A stretch of 37,517 nt of DNA. It comes from Clostridia bacterium. GTDB taxonomy: Bacteria; Bacillota; Clostridia; UMGS1883. The notes below the pieces were generated by a model. The model worked only from the letters and a program-made list of their open reading frames with translations, made no database searches and was not told the DNA's origin. Numbering within the stretch: the stretch's first letter is position 1; each line of letters starts with the position of its first letter. The stretch covers positions 1 to 37,517 of the forward strand of contig JAFQQD010000009.1 in assembly GCA_017411435.1 (NCBI GenBank), written 5' to 3'. Shown in pieces: positions 13,170 through 21,999 of the stretch. The position numbers and the translations under genes were made by a program.

Positions 13170-15572
13170 ATGGAATATAATTTCAGACAGATTGAAGAAA
13201 AATGGCAGAAATACTGGGAAGACAATAATTCTTTCAAGGCAGAAAACAATTCAGAAAAACCTAAATTTTATGCGCTTGTAGAATTCCCTTATCCCTCAGG
13301 CAGCGGTATGCATGTTGGTCATATCAAGGCATACAGCGGTCTTGAAGTGGTTTCAAGAAAGAGAAGACTTGAAGGATACAATGTTCTTTTCCCGATTGGC
13401 TTTGACGCGTACGGTCTTCCTACTGAGAACACCGCAATCAAGACAGGTGTGCATCCCAGAAAAGTTACAGATAACAACATCGTAAAATTCACAAGTCAGC
13501 TTAAAAGAGTAGGCTTTTCTTTTGACTGGTCAAGAGTTGTTGACACAACAGACGAAAACTACTATAAGTGGACACAGTGGATTTTCCTTAAAATGTTTGA
13601 AAAAGGTCTTGTTTTCCGTGATAAAACACTTGTAAACTACTGCCCCAGCTGTAAAGTTGTCCTTTCCAACGAAGATTCTCAGGGCGGTAAGTGTGATATC
13701 TGTCACAGCGACATCGTACAGAAGACCAAGGAAGTTTGGTATCTTCGTATCACAGAATATGCCGACAAACTCCTCGAAGGTCTTGAGGAAGTTGATTACC
13801 TTCCCAATGTCATCCTTCAGCAGAAGAACTGGATAGGTAAATCTGAGGGTGCTTTCGTAGACTTCTCAATTAAAGAGAATGATGAAAAGCTCCGCGTATA
13901 TACGACTCGTCCCGATACACTCTACGGTGTAACATTCATGGTTATAGCCCCCGAGCATCCCATAATTGAAAAGTATAAGGATTCTATCGCAAACTTTACT
14001 GAACTTGAGGACTACAAGAAAGAATGTGCAAAGAAGAGCGAGTTTGAAAGAACTCAGCTTGTTAAGGATAAAACAGGCGTAAAAATTGACGGACTTACCG
14101 CAATCAACCCCATCACAGAAAAGGAAATCCCGATTTATATTTCCGACTATGTAATGATGGGCTACGGCACAGGTGCAATTATGGCTGTACCTGCACACGA
14201 TACTCGTGACTACGACTTTGCAAAGAAGTTCGGTATTGATATTATTGAAGTAATTAAGGGTGGAGACATCGAAAAGGAAGCCTACACAGGCGATGGCGAG
14301 ATGGTTAACTCGGGCGCGCTTAACGGAATAAAGACAAAGCAGGAAGCAATCGCGAAGATGCTTGAAATCCTCGCTGAAAAAGGCTGCGGAGAAAAAGGTG
14401 TTCAGTACAAAATGAAGGACTGGGCATTCAACCGTCAGAGATACTGGGGCGAGCCTATTCCGATTGTTCATTGTGAAAAGTGCGGTATCGTACCCGTTCC
14501 TTATGAGGAACTTCCGCTCAGACTTCCTCCTGTTGACAATTTCGAGCCCGGCTCAGATGGCGAAAGTCCTCTTGCAAAGATTGAATCCTTCGTAAACTGC
14601 ACTTGTCCCCGCTGCGGCGAAAAAGCAAGAAGAGAAACCGATACCATGCCCCAGTGGGCAGGTTCATCATGGTACTTCCTCCGCTATTGCGACCCCAATA
14701 ATACCGAAGAATTTGCTTCAAAAGAAGCTCTTTCATACTGGATGAATGTTGACTGGTACAATGGCGGTATGGAGCATGTAACACGCCATATGATTTACTC
14801 TCGCTTCTGGCACAAGTTCCTTTATGACTTAGGACTTGTTCCTACAAGTGAGCCTTATGCAAAGAGAACTGCGCAGGGCCTTATCTTAGGACCTGACGGC
14901 GATAAAATGAGTAAGAGTAAGGGTAATGTAGTTGACCCCAACGATGTTGTTGACCTTTACGGTGCTGATGTTCTCCGTTCATATGTACTCTTTATGGGTG
15001 ACTACGAGCAGGCGGCTCCCTGGAACGAAAGCAGTATGAAAGGCTGCAAGAGATTCCTTGACCGTGTATGGGAACTCCACACAAAGCTTACTGACGGCGA
15101 TACTTATTCCGAAGCTCTTACAAGCAGCATGCATAAGACTATCAAAAAAGTTACAAATGACATCGAAAGCATGAAGTTCAATACTGCAATTGCCGCGCTT
15201 ATGACTCTTGTAAACAAGATTTACGAAGTGGGCAGTGTGAATAAGGCTGAGTATAAGACACTTCTTACACTTCTTTATCCCTTTGCTCCTCATATGACGG
15301 AAGAGCTTTACCACGAACTCTTCGGCGGAATTCTTTCCGAAGGTAAATGGGTAGAATATGAAGAGGCTCTTTGCATTGATTCTACTGTTGAAATCGTTGT
15401 TCAGCTTAACGGCAGAGTAAAAGCGAAGATGATGGTAGATGCTAATATAAACCGTGAGGATATGGAAAAAGTAGCTCTTGAAAATGAAGAAGTTAAGGAA
15501 CTTATTGGTACGCAGACAATCGTAAAAGTGATTGCAGTACCCGGAAAACTTGTAAATATCGTTGTTAAATGA
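13170..15572 (+). CDS. leuS: Leucyl-tRNA synthetase
   Basis: A full-length class I synthetase of 800 residues. PSGSGMHVGHIKAYSGLEV carries the HIGH signature, and KMSKSKGNVVDPNDVV the KMSKS loop. CPSCKVVL...CDICHSDI is a zinc-binding pair, the editing (CP1) domain spans about residues 225-415, and the anticodon-binding helical part and a short C-terminal domain follow. It charges tRNA-Leu and edits mischarged products. It follows rsfS by 26 bases. I see no T-box before it, in keeping with its internal operon position. Confidence 0.97.
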   Translation: MEYNFRQIEEKWQKYWEDNNSFKAENNSEKPKFYALVEFPYPSGSGMHVGHIKAYSGLEVVSRKRRLEGYNVLFPIGFDAYGLPTENTAIKTGVHPRKVTDNNIVKFTSQLKRVGFSFDWSRVVDTTDENYYKWTQWIFLKMFEKGLVFRDKTLVNYCPSCKVVLSNEDSQGGKCDICHSDIVQKTKEVWYLRITEYADKLLEGLEEVDYLPNVILQQKNWIGKSEGAFVDFSIKENDEKLRVYTTRPDTLYGVTFMVIAPEHPIIEKYKDSIANFTELEDYKKECAKKSEFERTQLVKDKTGVKIDGLTAINPITEKEIPIYISDYVMMGYGTGAIMAVPAHDTRDYDFAKKFGIDIIEVIKGGDIEKEAYTGDGEMVNSGALNGIKTKQEAIAKMLEILAEKGCGEKGVQYKMKDWAFNRQRYWGEPIPIVHCEKCGIVPVPYEELPLRLPPVDNFEPGSDGESPLAKIESFVNCTCPRCGEKARRETDTMPQWAGSSWYFLRYCDPNNTEEFASKEALSYWMNVDWYNGGMEHVTRHMIYSRFWHKFLYDLGLVPTSEPYAKRTAQGLILGPDGDKMSKSKGNVVDPNDVVDLYGADVLRSYVLFMGDYEQAAPWNESSMKGCKRFLDRVWELHTKLTDGDTYSEALTSSMHKTIKKVTNDIESMKFNTAIAALMTLVNKIYEVGSVNKAEYKTLLTLLYPFAPHMTEELYHELFGGILSEGKWVEYEEALCIDSTVEIVVQLNGRVKAKMMVDANINREDMEKVALENEEVKELIGTQTIVKVIAVPGKLVNIVVK

Positions 15573-15584
15573 GGGTTTGATGTA

Positions 15585-17084
15585 ATGAATTATAAAAGCA
15601 CACGAAATAATAACATAAGTGTAAAAAGCTGTGAAGCGATTGCGAAAGGTCTCTCTCACGAAGGTGGACTTTTCATTCCCGAGAGTATTCCTACAGTTTC
15701 GCTTAAAAATATTGAATATATGGCAGATATGTCATATACCGAGCGTGCAAAGGAAATTCTTGGCAGATTTCTCACAGACTTTACTGAAGAAGAGCTTGAC
15801 AACTGCATAAATTCTGCATATACCAAGGAAAAATTCGGAACAAATGCCATAGCACCCGTTTATAAGCTCAATTCTGAGCAGTATATTCTTGAACTCTGGC
15901 ACGGTCCTACCTGTGCATTTAAGGATATGGCACTCCAGATTCTTCCGCATTTGCTCACAACATCCGTTAAAAAACTCGGCATTGACAGAGAAATGCTGAT
16001 ACTTGTTGCTACAAGCGGTGATACAGGTAAAGCGGCTCTTGAAGGGTTTAAGAATGTTACAGGAACAAAAATCGTTGTATTCTATCCCGATGACGGTGTA
16101 AGCCAGATTCAGCGTCTTCAGATGTGCACGCAGGAAGGTAACAATGTGTTCGTAAGTGCAGTTAACGGTAACTTTGATGACGCTCAAAACGGCGTTAAGG
16201 AAATCTTTACAGATAATGAATATGAAAAGGAACTTGATAAAATCAAGGTTTCACTTTCATCTGCAAACTCAATCAACTGGGGACGCCTTGTTCCGCAGAT
16301 TGTTTACTATTTCTCGGCATACTGCGATATGGTAAAGGGAGATGAAATCAAAGTAGGGGATGAGGTTAATATCTGTGTTCCCACAGGAAATTTCGGCAAT
16401 ATTCTTGCCGCTTATTATGCAAAGCGAATGGGACTTCCTGTAAAGAAACTTATCTGCGCATCGAATAAGAATAATGTTCTTACCGATTTCATCAGAACAG
16501 GTGTGTATGACAGAAACCGCAGTTTCTATACAACGACATCTCCGTCAATGGATATTCTTATTTCGTCAAACCTTGAAAGGCTTCTTTACATGGTATCAGA
16601 CGGTGACAGTGAAGCAGTAAAGGGCTATATGACAAGCCTTAAGGAAAACGGTACCTACACAGTAAGCGATGAAATAAAGGCTAAAATAGAAGAAATATTC
16701 TACGGCGGTTGGGCTGACGAAGATGCATCTTCCGAAACAATTTTCCAGACAAATGATAAATTCGGATATGTTATCGATACACATACTTCCGTTGCGGTAA
16801 GCGTACACAATGAATATGTAAAAGAAACAGGCGATACGACAAAGACAATTATTGCTTCTACTGCAAGCCCGTTCAAGTTCAACGGTGCAGTGCTTTCCGC
16901 ACTTGACAGCGAGACTCAGATAGCGGACCTTGACGAATTCAGATTGCTTGAGAAACTTGCTGACGATTATGAGCTTCGTATTCCTTCTTCACTTTCAGCA
17001 CTTGAAGAAAAGGAAGTTCGCTTTGAAATGGTTTGTGACAAAAATCAGATGAAAGCAGTCATAAACGAATTTATAAAAAATTAA
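15585..17084 (+). CDS. thrC: Threonine synthase
   Basis: A PLP enzyme of 499 residues. The N-terminus YKSTRNNNISVKSCEAIAKG and GLSHEGGLFIPE are typical of the long threonine synthase class. The PLP-binding Lys is in GPTCAFKDMALQ near residue 110, and the phosphate-binding regions are ATSGDTGKAALEG and CVPTGNFGNILAAYY. It converts O-phosphohomoserine to threonine in the cytoplasm. It starts 12 bases after leuS. An elaborate bidirectional terminator follows. Confidence 0.96.
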   Translation: MNYKSTRNNNISVKSCEAIAKGLSHEGGLFIPESIPTVSLKNIEYMADMSYTERAKEILGRFLTDFTEEELDNCINSAYTKEKFGTNAIAPVYKLNSEQYILELWHGPTCAFKDMALQILPHLLTTSVKKLGIDREMLILVATSGDTGKAALEGFKNVTGTKIVVFYPDDGVSQIQRLQMCTQEGNNVFVSAVNGNFDDAQNGVKEIFTDNEYEKELDKIKVSLSSANSINWGRLVPQIVYYFSAYCDMVKGDEIKVGDEVNICVPTGNFGNILAAYYAKRMGLPVKKLICASNKNNVLTDFIRTGVYDRNRSFYTTTSPSMDILISSNLERLLYMVSDGDSEAVKGYMTSLKENGTYTVSDEIKAKIEEIFYGGWADEDASSETIFQTNDKFGYVIDTHTSVAVSVHNEYVKETGDTTKTIIASTASPFKFNGAVLSALDSETQIADLDEFRLLEKLADDYELRIPSSLSALEEKEVRFEMVCDKNQMKAVINEFIKN

Positions 17085-17190
17085 AAAAGGCTGCTGCGTT
17101 AATAATTGTTGCAACATCATTAACTTAAATAGTTACACAGTGCGGGCTGTTCCCTTGTAATGATGTTATTTAACGCAGTAGCCTTTTTCG
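17085..17190. terminator. Composite bidirectional terminator, nested long hairpin
   Basis: An outer stem of 16 bp (AAGGCTGCTGCGTTAA at 17087-17102 with TTAACGCAGTAGCCTT at 17170-17185) encloses an inner 10-bp stem (AACATCATTA at 17113-17122 with TAATGATGTT at 17158-17167). The apical 35 bases can form a small ACAG/CTGT hairpin. A-run and T-run flank it on both sides, so it can serve thrC (+) and the convergent DUF1540 gene (-). It is far larger than the other terminators in the window. Confidence 0.7.
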
Positions 17191-17242
17191 TAAAGTGAAA
17201 CCAGAAAAGCCCTCGCTTTCTCGATTTCATCTTCAAATGCTG

Positions 17243-17422
17243 TTAGTTACAGCACTCTCTTTTGGAAAAGGTATCGCAACCTGTTTCCGAAACCCTGTTT
17301 GCATCCTGACCTACAACCATGATGTGTTCTGCCATACATTCGTTGTTTGTGTTATGATGCACGCAATTTTCAACGACGCATTTTACGCCGCTTATGGGTC
17401 TTTGTGAGTTTTGACAAGACAT
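17243..17422 (-). CDS. DUF1540-domain small Cys-rich protein, 59 aa
   Basis: A short minus-strand gene. Its product begins MSCQNSQRPISGVKCVVENC and continues with VHHNTNNECMAEHIMVV, ending in TGCDTFSKRECCN. The pattern I-x-G-V-K-C-x-V-E-N-C, C-x-A-x-x-I, then T-x-C-x-T-F is that of DUF1540 proteins, small Cys-rich proteins common in Clostridia whose conserved Cys probably bind a metal. AGGAG lies about nine bases before the ATG, and a hairpin (GTAAGC/GCTTAC at 17446-17461) lies in its leader. It is convergent with thrC and divergent from the metallophosphoesterase. Function is unknown; some members are linked to spore-forming species. A plus-strand frame covering the same bases is only its shadow. 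Confidence 0.82.
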   Translation of the reverse strand: MSCQNSQRPISGVKCVVENCVHHNTNNECMAEHIMVVGQDANRVSETGCDTFSKRECCN

Positions 17423-17505
17423 CTTCTATCACTCCTCTTAAATTCGTAAGCCAATGCTTACAGGGGTATTTTGCGTAATAAAAATAATTATATTCGGAGA
17501 AAATT

Positions 17506-18177
17506 ATGGCAATTTTTGCGCTTAGTGATCTGCATCTGCCGCTTGGAATAGATAAACCAATGGATATTTTCGGCTACAGATGGGACAATTATGTTGAGAA
17601 AATTGAATATGAGTGGAAAAAACTTGTCAGCGAGGATGATTTTGTTATCATCAATGGCGATTTCAGTTGGGCGACATATCTTTCAGAGGCGCTCAATGAC
17701 TTTAAGTTTATCCAGGCACTTCCAGGAAAGAAACTTCTTTCTAAAGGTAATCACGACTACTGGTGGGAAACACTTACGAAAATGAACGAATTTTTAGAAG
17801 CTAACGACATTGATAGCGTGACTTTTTTGCAGAATAATGCTGTTCTTTGTGACGGTGTTGCTGTTTGCGGAGCAAAGGGGTGGATTTCCCCAAACGATAA
17901 CGCTTTTAAGAAAGAGGACGAGAAAATCTATCGCCGTGAGCTTATTCGCCTTGAAACATCCATTAAAGAGGCAGAAAAACTTTCAGATACTATCATCGCA
18001 GCACTTCATTTTCCGCCTGACAGCAAGTATATGGAGGTTATAAACAGTTATAATGTTCACACTTGTGTTTTCGGGCATCTGCACGGAAAAAGGGCAGAGG
18101 ATTATACTGTTTCATCCCCGAAATGTGCTCTTGTTTCGGCAGATTTTCTGAAATTCACGCCAAAGCGCATAATTTAA
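17506..18177 (+). CDS. Calcineurin-type metallophosphoesterase
   Basis: A 223-residue phosphoesterase with the full metal-binding set: ALSDLHLPLG (D-x-H), VIINGDFSWA (GD), SKGNHDYWWET (GNHD), AALHFPP and VFGHLHGKR (GHxH). It therefore hydrolyses a phosphoester with a di-metal centre in the cytoplasm. The GNHDYWW and HLHG forms match a family of uncharacterised bacterial phosphohydrolases. The substrate is unknown. The start has CGGAG at about 17494. It stands alone between thrC and tig. Confidence 0.88.
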   Translation: MAIFALSDLHLPLGIDKPMDIFGYRWDNYVEKIEYEWKKLVSEDDFVIINGDFSWATYLSEALNDFKFIQALPGKKLLSKGNHDYWWETLTKMNEFLEANDIDSVTFLQNNAVLCDGVAVCGAKGWISPNDNAFKKEDEKIYRRELIRLETSIKEAEKLSDTIIAALHFPPDSKYMEVINSYNVHTCVFGHLHGKRAEDYTVSSPKCALVSADFLKFTPKRII

Positions 18178-18198
18178 TGGGAAATATTGAAAAAACAC

Positions 18199-18227
18199 TT
18201 GCAAAAATAAGGAAAATATGATATAAA
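18199..18227 (+). promoter_or_regulatory. Promoter of trigger factor gene
   Basis: TTGCAA at 18199-18204, a 17-base spacer and TATAAA at 18222-18227. The leader contains a small AAGGTC/GGCCTT hairpin at about 18256-18272 before AGGAGGA at 18281-18287. Confidence 0.7.
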
Positions 18228-18293
18228 TATGTTTTGATGCAGGTCTTGTGATTATAAGGTCTTCAAGGCCTTGAACAATAGGAGGAAACTAGT

Positions 18294-19829
18294 ATGAAGG
18301 TATTAAAAGTAGAGCAGCGCGAAGACAAGAGAATGTATCTTGAAATCGAGATTGACAGCGCTCAGTTCGAGGAAGCAATGGAAAGAAGCTACAAGAAGAA
18401 TGTTAAGCAGATTAACATCCCCGGCTTCAGAAAGGGTAAGGCTCCCAGAAAAATTATTGAAAAATACTACACTGAGGCAATTTTTTATGATGATGCAATT
18501 AACTTTGCAGTGCCCGGTGCATATGATAAAGCAGTAGAAGAAAGTGGCATTGACCCTGTAGAAATGCCCGAAATAGACATCGTTAAACTCGAAAAGGGCG
18601 AGAATTTTGTATTCAGCGCACTTGTTACAGTTCGTCCTGAAGTTACTCTTGGCGAATATAAGGGTTTAACTGCCCAAAAAGATGTCAATACTGTAACAGA
18701 CGATGAGGTAGAGGCAGAAATCAAGAAGCTTCAGGAAAATGCTGCAAGCATCGAAACAGTAACAGAAGGCGAAATCGCTATGGGCGATAAGGTTGACCTC
18801 GACTTCGAAGGATTTGTTGATGAAGTAGCATTTGAGGGCGGTAAGGGCGAACATTACGCACTCGTTCTTGGTTCAAACAGTTTCATCCCCGGTTTTGAAG
18901 AGCAGATTGCAGGTAAGAAAATCGGTGAAGATTTTGATGTTGATGTAACATTCCCCGAAGACTATCACGCAGAAGAGCTTAAGGGAAAGAAAGCAATCTT
19001 CAAGTGTAAAGTCCATTCAGTAGAGAAGAAGAACCTTCCCGTGCTTGATGACGAATTCGCAAAGGATGTTTCTGAGTTCGATACACTTGATGAACTCAAA
19101 GCAGATTGCAAGAAGAAACTTGAAGAAAAGAAAGAAGCAGAAGCACAGCGCAAATTCGAAGACGCTGTTGTAGATATCGCGGTTGAAAACGCAACTGTTG
19201 ATATTCCTGCTTGTATGGTAGAAAGCCAGATTGAAAATCAAATAAAGGATATTTCCTACAGACTTCAGAGTCAGGGAATGCCTCTTGAACAGTACCTTAT
19301 GTATACAGGTATGACAATGGAAGCACTTCGTGAGCAGCTCCGTGAGACTGCTGAAAAGACAGTTAAGGCACAGCTCGTGCTTGCTGAAATTGCAAAGGCT
19401 GAAAGCGTTGAAGCTTCTGATGAAGATGTTGAAGCTGAATTCAAGAAGATGGCTGATATGTACGGTATGGAAGTAGAAAAGGTTAAGGAGCTTATGGGTG
19501 CAAACACAGAGGCACTTAAGGCTGACCTTAAGACTCAGAAGACTGTTTCTCTTATCGTAGATGCTGCAAAGGCAGGAAAGGCTAAGAAGGCTCCTGCGAA
19601 GAAGGCTGCCCCCAAGAAGGAAGAAACAGAAGAGAAGAAGCCCGCAGCAAAGAAGACCACTACAGCTAAGAAGACAACTACTACAAAGAAAGCAGAAACA
19701 GAGGAAAAGAAGCCTGCAGCAAAGAAGACCACTACGGCTAAGAAAACAACTACTACTGCAGCAAAGAAAACTACAACTGCGAAAAAGACAACTACAACAA
19801 AGAAGACAACCAAGAAAGACTCAGAGTAA
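18294..19829 (+). CDS. tig: Trigger factor with long Lys/Thr/Ala-rich C-terminal tail
   Basis: Residues 1-424 form a normal trigger factor: a ribosome-binding domain with the signature GFRKGKAPRKIIEKYY (residues 45-60), a PPIase-like FKBP domain (about 150-245, GDKVDLDFEGFVD) and the helical chaperone domain. Trigger factor binds at L23 on the ribosome exit tunnel and shields nascent chains. Most family members end at about 430 residues. Here an extra 87 residues consist almost only of Lys, Thr, Ala, Glu and Pro, with a twice-repeated block ETEEKKPAAKKTTTAKKTTT. The tail resembles histone-H1-type basic tails and could bind RNA, DNA or acidic surfaces. It continues in frame to a single stop. 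clpP and clpX follow, a common arrangement. Confidence 0.95.
   Translation: MKVLKVEQREDKRMYLEIEIDSAQFEEAMERSYKKNVKQINIPGFRKGKAPRKIIEKYYTEAIFYDDAINFAVPGAYDKAVEESGIDPVEMPEIDIVKLEKGENFVFSALVTVRPEVTLGEYKGLTAQKDVNTVTDDEVEAEIKKLQENAASIETVTEGEIAMGDKVDLDFEGFVDEVAFEGGKGEHYALVLGSNSFIPGFEEQIAGKKIGEDFDVDVTFPEDYHAEELKGKKAIFKCKVHSVEKKNLPVLDDEFAKDVSEFDTLDELKADCKKKLEEKKEAEAQRKFEDAVVDIAVENATVDIPACMVESQIENQIKDISYRLQSQGMPLEQYLMYTGMTMEALREQLRETAEKTVKAQLVLAEIAKAESVEASDEDVEAEFKKMADMYGMEVEKVKELMGANTEALKADLKTQKTVSLIVDAAKAGKAKKAPAKKAAPKKEETEEKKPAAKKTTTAKKTTTTKKAETEEKKPAAKKTTTAKKTTTTAAKKTTTAKKTTTTKKTTKKDSE
19566..19826 (+). repeat. Low-complexity coding repeats of the trigger factor tail
   Basis: DNA repeats of AAGAAGACNACTAC type encode the basic tail. 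Two near-identical blocks starting at the ETEEKK codons, then shorter KKTTT units, suggest expansion by slippage or unequal crossing-over. Confidence 0.8.
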
Positions 19830-19835
19830 AAATGA

Positions 19836-19865
19836 TAAGCACACGGGGGAAACCTCGTGTGCTTA
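19836..19865 (+). terminator. Strong hairpin after tig (no clear T-run)
   Basis: Stem of about 13 bp, TAAGCACACGGGG / CCTCGTGTGCTTA. The following bases are AATAAAACC rather than a T-run, so it may work as a processing or mRNA-stability hairpin more than a terminator. Confidence 0.55.
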
Positions 19866-19882
19866 ATAAAACCAAAAGAGAA

Positions 19883-19920
19883 TAATCCGAATCTGCCTCT
19901 AAAAAGCAGCGTTTGGATTA
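19883..19920 (+). promoter_or_regulatory. Stem-loop in the clpP leader
   Basis: TAATCCGAA pairs with TTTGGATTA, topped by CTGC/GCAG and an A-rich loop. It lies 27 bases before the clpP start. Role unknown; no CtsR-type heptad repeats were recognised here. Confidence 0.4.
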
Positions 19921-19947
19921 CTCGATTTTAGTTAAGGAGGAATAAAT

Positions 19948-20529
19948 ATGAGTTTAGTTCCATATGTAATTGAACAGACAGGTCACGGAGAAAGATCTTA
20001 CGATATTTTCTCACGGCTTCTCAAAGACAGAATTATATTTTTCGGAGATGAAGTAAACGACCAGACTGCAAGCATTATCGTTGCGCAGATGCTCTTCCTT
20101 GAAAGTGAAGACCCTGACAAGGATATTATGCTTTACATCAACAGCCCCGGCGGCAGCATTACTGCAGGTATGGCGATTTATGACACGATGAATTATATTA
20201 AGTGTGATGTATCCACAATCTGTGTTGGTATGGCAGCAAGTATGGGTGCATTCCTTCTTTCCGCAGGTGCGAAGGGTAAGCGCCTTGCACTTCCTAACAG
20301 TGAAATCATGATTCATCAGCCCTTAGGCGGAATGCAGGGTCAGGCAACTGATATAAAGATTCACGCTGACAGAATTATTCGCATGAAGGATAAACTCAAC
20401 ATTATTCTCAGCGAAAATACAGGCCGTCCAATTGAAGAAATCGTGCGCGATACTGAGCGTGATAATTTCATGTCTGCCCAGGAAGCGCTTGACTACGGTT
20501 TGATTGACAAAATCATTACTGCAAGATAA
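19948..20529 (+). CDS. clpP: ATP-dependent Clp protease proteolytic subunit
   Basis: A 193-residue ClpP with the catalytic triad context: [14 protein letters not shown] (Ser), [13 protein letters not shown] (His) and [18 protein letters not shown] (region of the Asp). The oligomer-forming head and N-terminal loop residues are normal. ClpP forms a 14-mer chamber that degrades proteins delivered by ClpX or ClpC. AAGGAGG at 19935-19941 supports the start. It lies between tig and clpX. Confidence 0.97.
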   Translation: MSLVPYVIEQTGHGERSYDIFSRLLKDRIIFFGDEVNDQTASIIVAQMLFLESEDPDKDIMLYINSPGGSITAGMAIYDTMNYIKCDVSTICVGMAASMGAFLLSAGAKGKRLALPNSEIMIHQPLGGMQGQATDIKIHADRIIRMKDKLNIILSENTGRPIEEIVRDTERDNFMSAQEALDYGLIDKIITAR

Positions 20530-20539
20530 CTTTGCAAAA

Positions 20540-20563
20540 AAGGCTACGCCTACGCGTAGCCTT
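20540..20563 (+). terminator. Intergenic hairpin between clpP and clpX
   Basis: AAGGCTACG / CGTAGCCTT, nine perfect pairs with a six-base loop, no T-run. It probably adjusts clpX mRNA level or stability. Confidence 0.5.
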
Positions 20564-20591
20564 AATCTTCATTAGGAAGGGTTGATATATA

Positions 20592-21863
20592 TTGCAGAAA
20601 AATGACGGAAAAGATATAAAATGTTCATTCTGCGGAAAATCGCAGGATGAGGTAAATAAACTTATCTCCGGCCCCGGTGTATATATCTGTGACGAATGTA
20701 TCGAGGTGTGCTTTGAAATACTTGACAGTGAGTTTTCTCTTTATGAGGATAAGGACCCGATTGCGTCAGATATCAGCATAGAAGATACTCCTGCACCAAA
20801 GGAAATAAAAGAAATCCTTGATGACTATGTAATCGGACAGGAAAAGGCGAAGAAAAGTCTTGCCGTTGCAGTTTACAATCATTATAAGCGCATTAATTCA
20901 AAAGTTGATACCGAGGGTGTTGAACTCCAGAAGAGTAATATTCTTATGATTGGCCCTACCGGAAGCGGAAAGACGCTTCTTGCACAGACTCTGGCAAAGG
21001 TTCTCAAGGTTCCGTTTGCTATTGCCGATGCAACAAGCCTTACCGAAGCAGGATATGTCGGGGAGGATGTTGAAAATATCCTGCTTAAACTTATTCAGGC
21101 AGCGGACTACGATATAAAGAAAGCAGAACGCGGAATAATCTATATCGATGAAATCGACAAAATTACGAAAAAGAGCGAGAATGTGTCAATTACCCGTGAT
21201 GTAAGCGGTGAGGGTGTTCAGCAGGCGCTTCTTAAAATTCTTGAGGGGACAGTAGCATCCGTTCCTCCGCAGGGTGGCAGAAAGCATCCACATCAGGAAC
21301 TTTTGCAGATTGATACTACAAATATTCTATTCATCTGCGGAGGTGCGTTTTCAGGACTTGACAAAATAATTGAAAAGCGTGTTGGTAAACAAGGCGTAGG
21401 CTTTGGCGCTGAAGTAAAAAGCAAGTCAAAAAGAGATGTTGGCGAAAGCTTCAAATTTGTTCAGCCTCAGGACCTTTTGAAATTCGGTCTTATCCCTGAA
21501 TTCGTAGGTCGTGTACCTGTTGTGGTAACACTTGACCAGCTTGATGAAGAGGCTCTTAAAATGATACTGACAGAGCCGAAAAATGCGCTCATAAAGCAGT
21601 ATGTAAAACTTTTTGAAATGGATGGTGTAGAACTTCAGATTGAGGATGATGCTGTAGAATACATTGCGAAAAAGGCGATAGAGCGTGATACTGGCGCCCG
21701 AGGGCTCCGCGCTATTGTTGAGGAGGTACTCTCCGAGGCGATGTACGAAATTCCGTCTGACAAAGACATCAAAAAAGCAATTTTTAACAAAGCTGTTTTT
21801 GAAGGAAATGCGAAGCCTCAGCTTATAAAAAAGAATCATGTATTGGATGAAGAAATAGCATAA
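20592..21863 (+). CDS. clpX: ATP-dependent Clp protease ATP-binding subunit ClpX
   Basis: An AAA+ unfoldase of 423 residues. The zinc-binding domain is seen at residues 12-39 (CSFCGKS...CDECIEVC), then Walker [13 protein letters not shown], Walker [12 protein letters not shown], the RKHPHQ pore region and sensor motifs. ClpX recognises tagged proteins and feeds ClpP. The start is a TTG with AGGAAGG ten bases upstream; no in-frame ATG precedes the zinc domain. A dispersed repeat begins directly at the stop codon. Confidence 0.96.
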   Translation: MQKNDGKDIKCSFCGKSQDEVNKLISGPGVYICDECIEVCFEILDSEFSLYEDKDPIASDISIEDTPAPKEIKEILDDYVIGQEKAKKSLAVAVYNHYKRINSKVDTEGVELQKSNILMIGPTGSGKTLLAQTLAKVLKVPFAIADATSLTEAGYVGEDVENILLKLIQAADYDIKKAERGIIYIDEIDKITKKSENVSITRDVSGEGVQQALLKILEGTVASVPPQGGRKHPHQELLQIDTTNILFICGGAFSGLDKIIEKRVGKQGVGFGAEVKSKSKRDVGESFKFVQPQDLLKFGLIPEFVGRVPVVVTLDQLDEEALKMILTEPKNALIKQYVKLFEMDGVELQIEDDAVEYIAKKAIERDTGARGLRAIVEEVLSEAMYEIPSDKDIKKAIFNKAVFEGNAKPQLIKKNHVLDEEIA

Positions 21864-21956
21864 AAAAGAAGCGTGCCGCTTCATCCATTTCGCATTGCAG
21901 CTAAATTTCAAACTGTGAAATGTTGCTTGCGAAAAACATGCAAATTCCTATACGGT
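21862..21956 (-). repeat. Dispersed ~100-bp repeat, copy A
   Basis: One of three copies (others at 23200-23302 and 36876-36972). On the minus strand it starts right after the capA terminator with ACCGTATAGGAATTTGCATG and ends with GAAGCGGCACGCTTC plus TTTTTT, itself a terminator-like hairpin. The stem TTTCGCA (21888-21894) / TGCGAAA (21928-21934) encloses the variable centre. It carries stop codons in the frame used by the other copies, so it is not a shared protein gene. Confidence 0.75.
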
Positions 21957-21995
21957 AAAAAAGCGTTATACCTTACACCAGGTATAACGCTTTTA
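21957..21995. terminator. Bidirectional terminator between clpX and capA
   Basis: AAAAGCGTTATACCT / AGGTATAACGCTTTT with A-run on one side and T-run on the other. It can stop transcription from both convergent genes. Confidence 0.85.
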
Positions 21996-21999
21996 GTTT

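Noticed and set aside
17195-17407. 70-aa plus-strand ORF after thrC
   Set aside because: It is the antisense shadow of the DUF1540 gene and has no ribosome binding site.
19535-19866. Arg/Gln-rich (+) and Val/Phe-rich (-) ORFs over the trigger factor tail
   Set aside because: Products of reading the AAGAAGACNACT repeats in other frames.
21426-21911. 161-aa minus-strand ORF opposite clpX
   Set aside because: Antisense to a well-supported clpX gene and begins in repeat A; no start signals.
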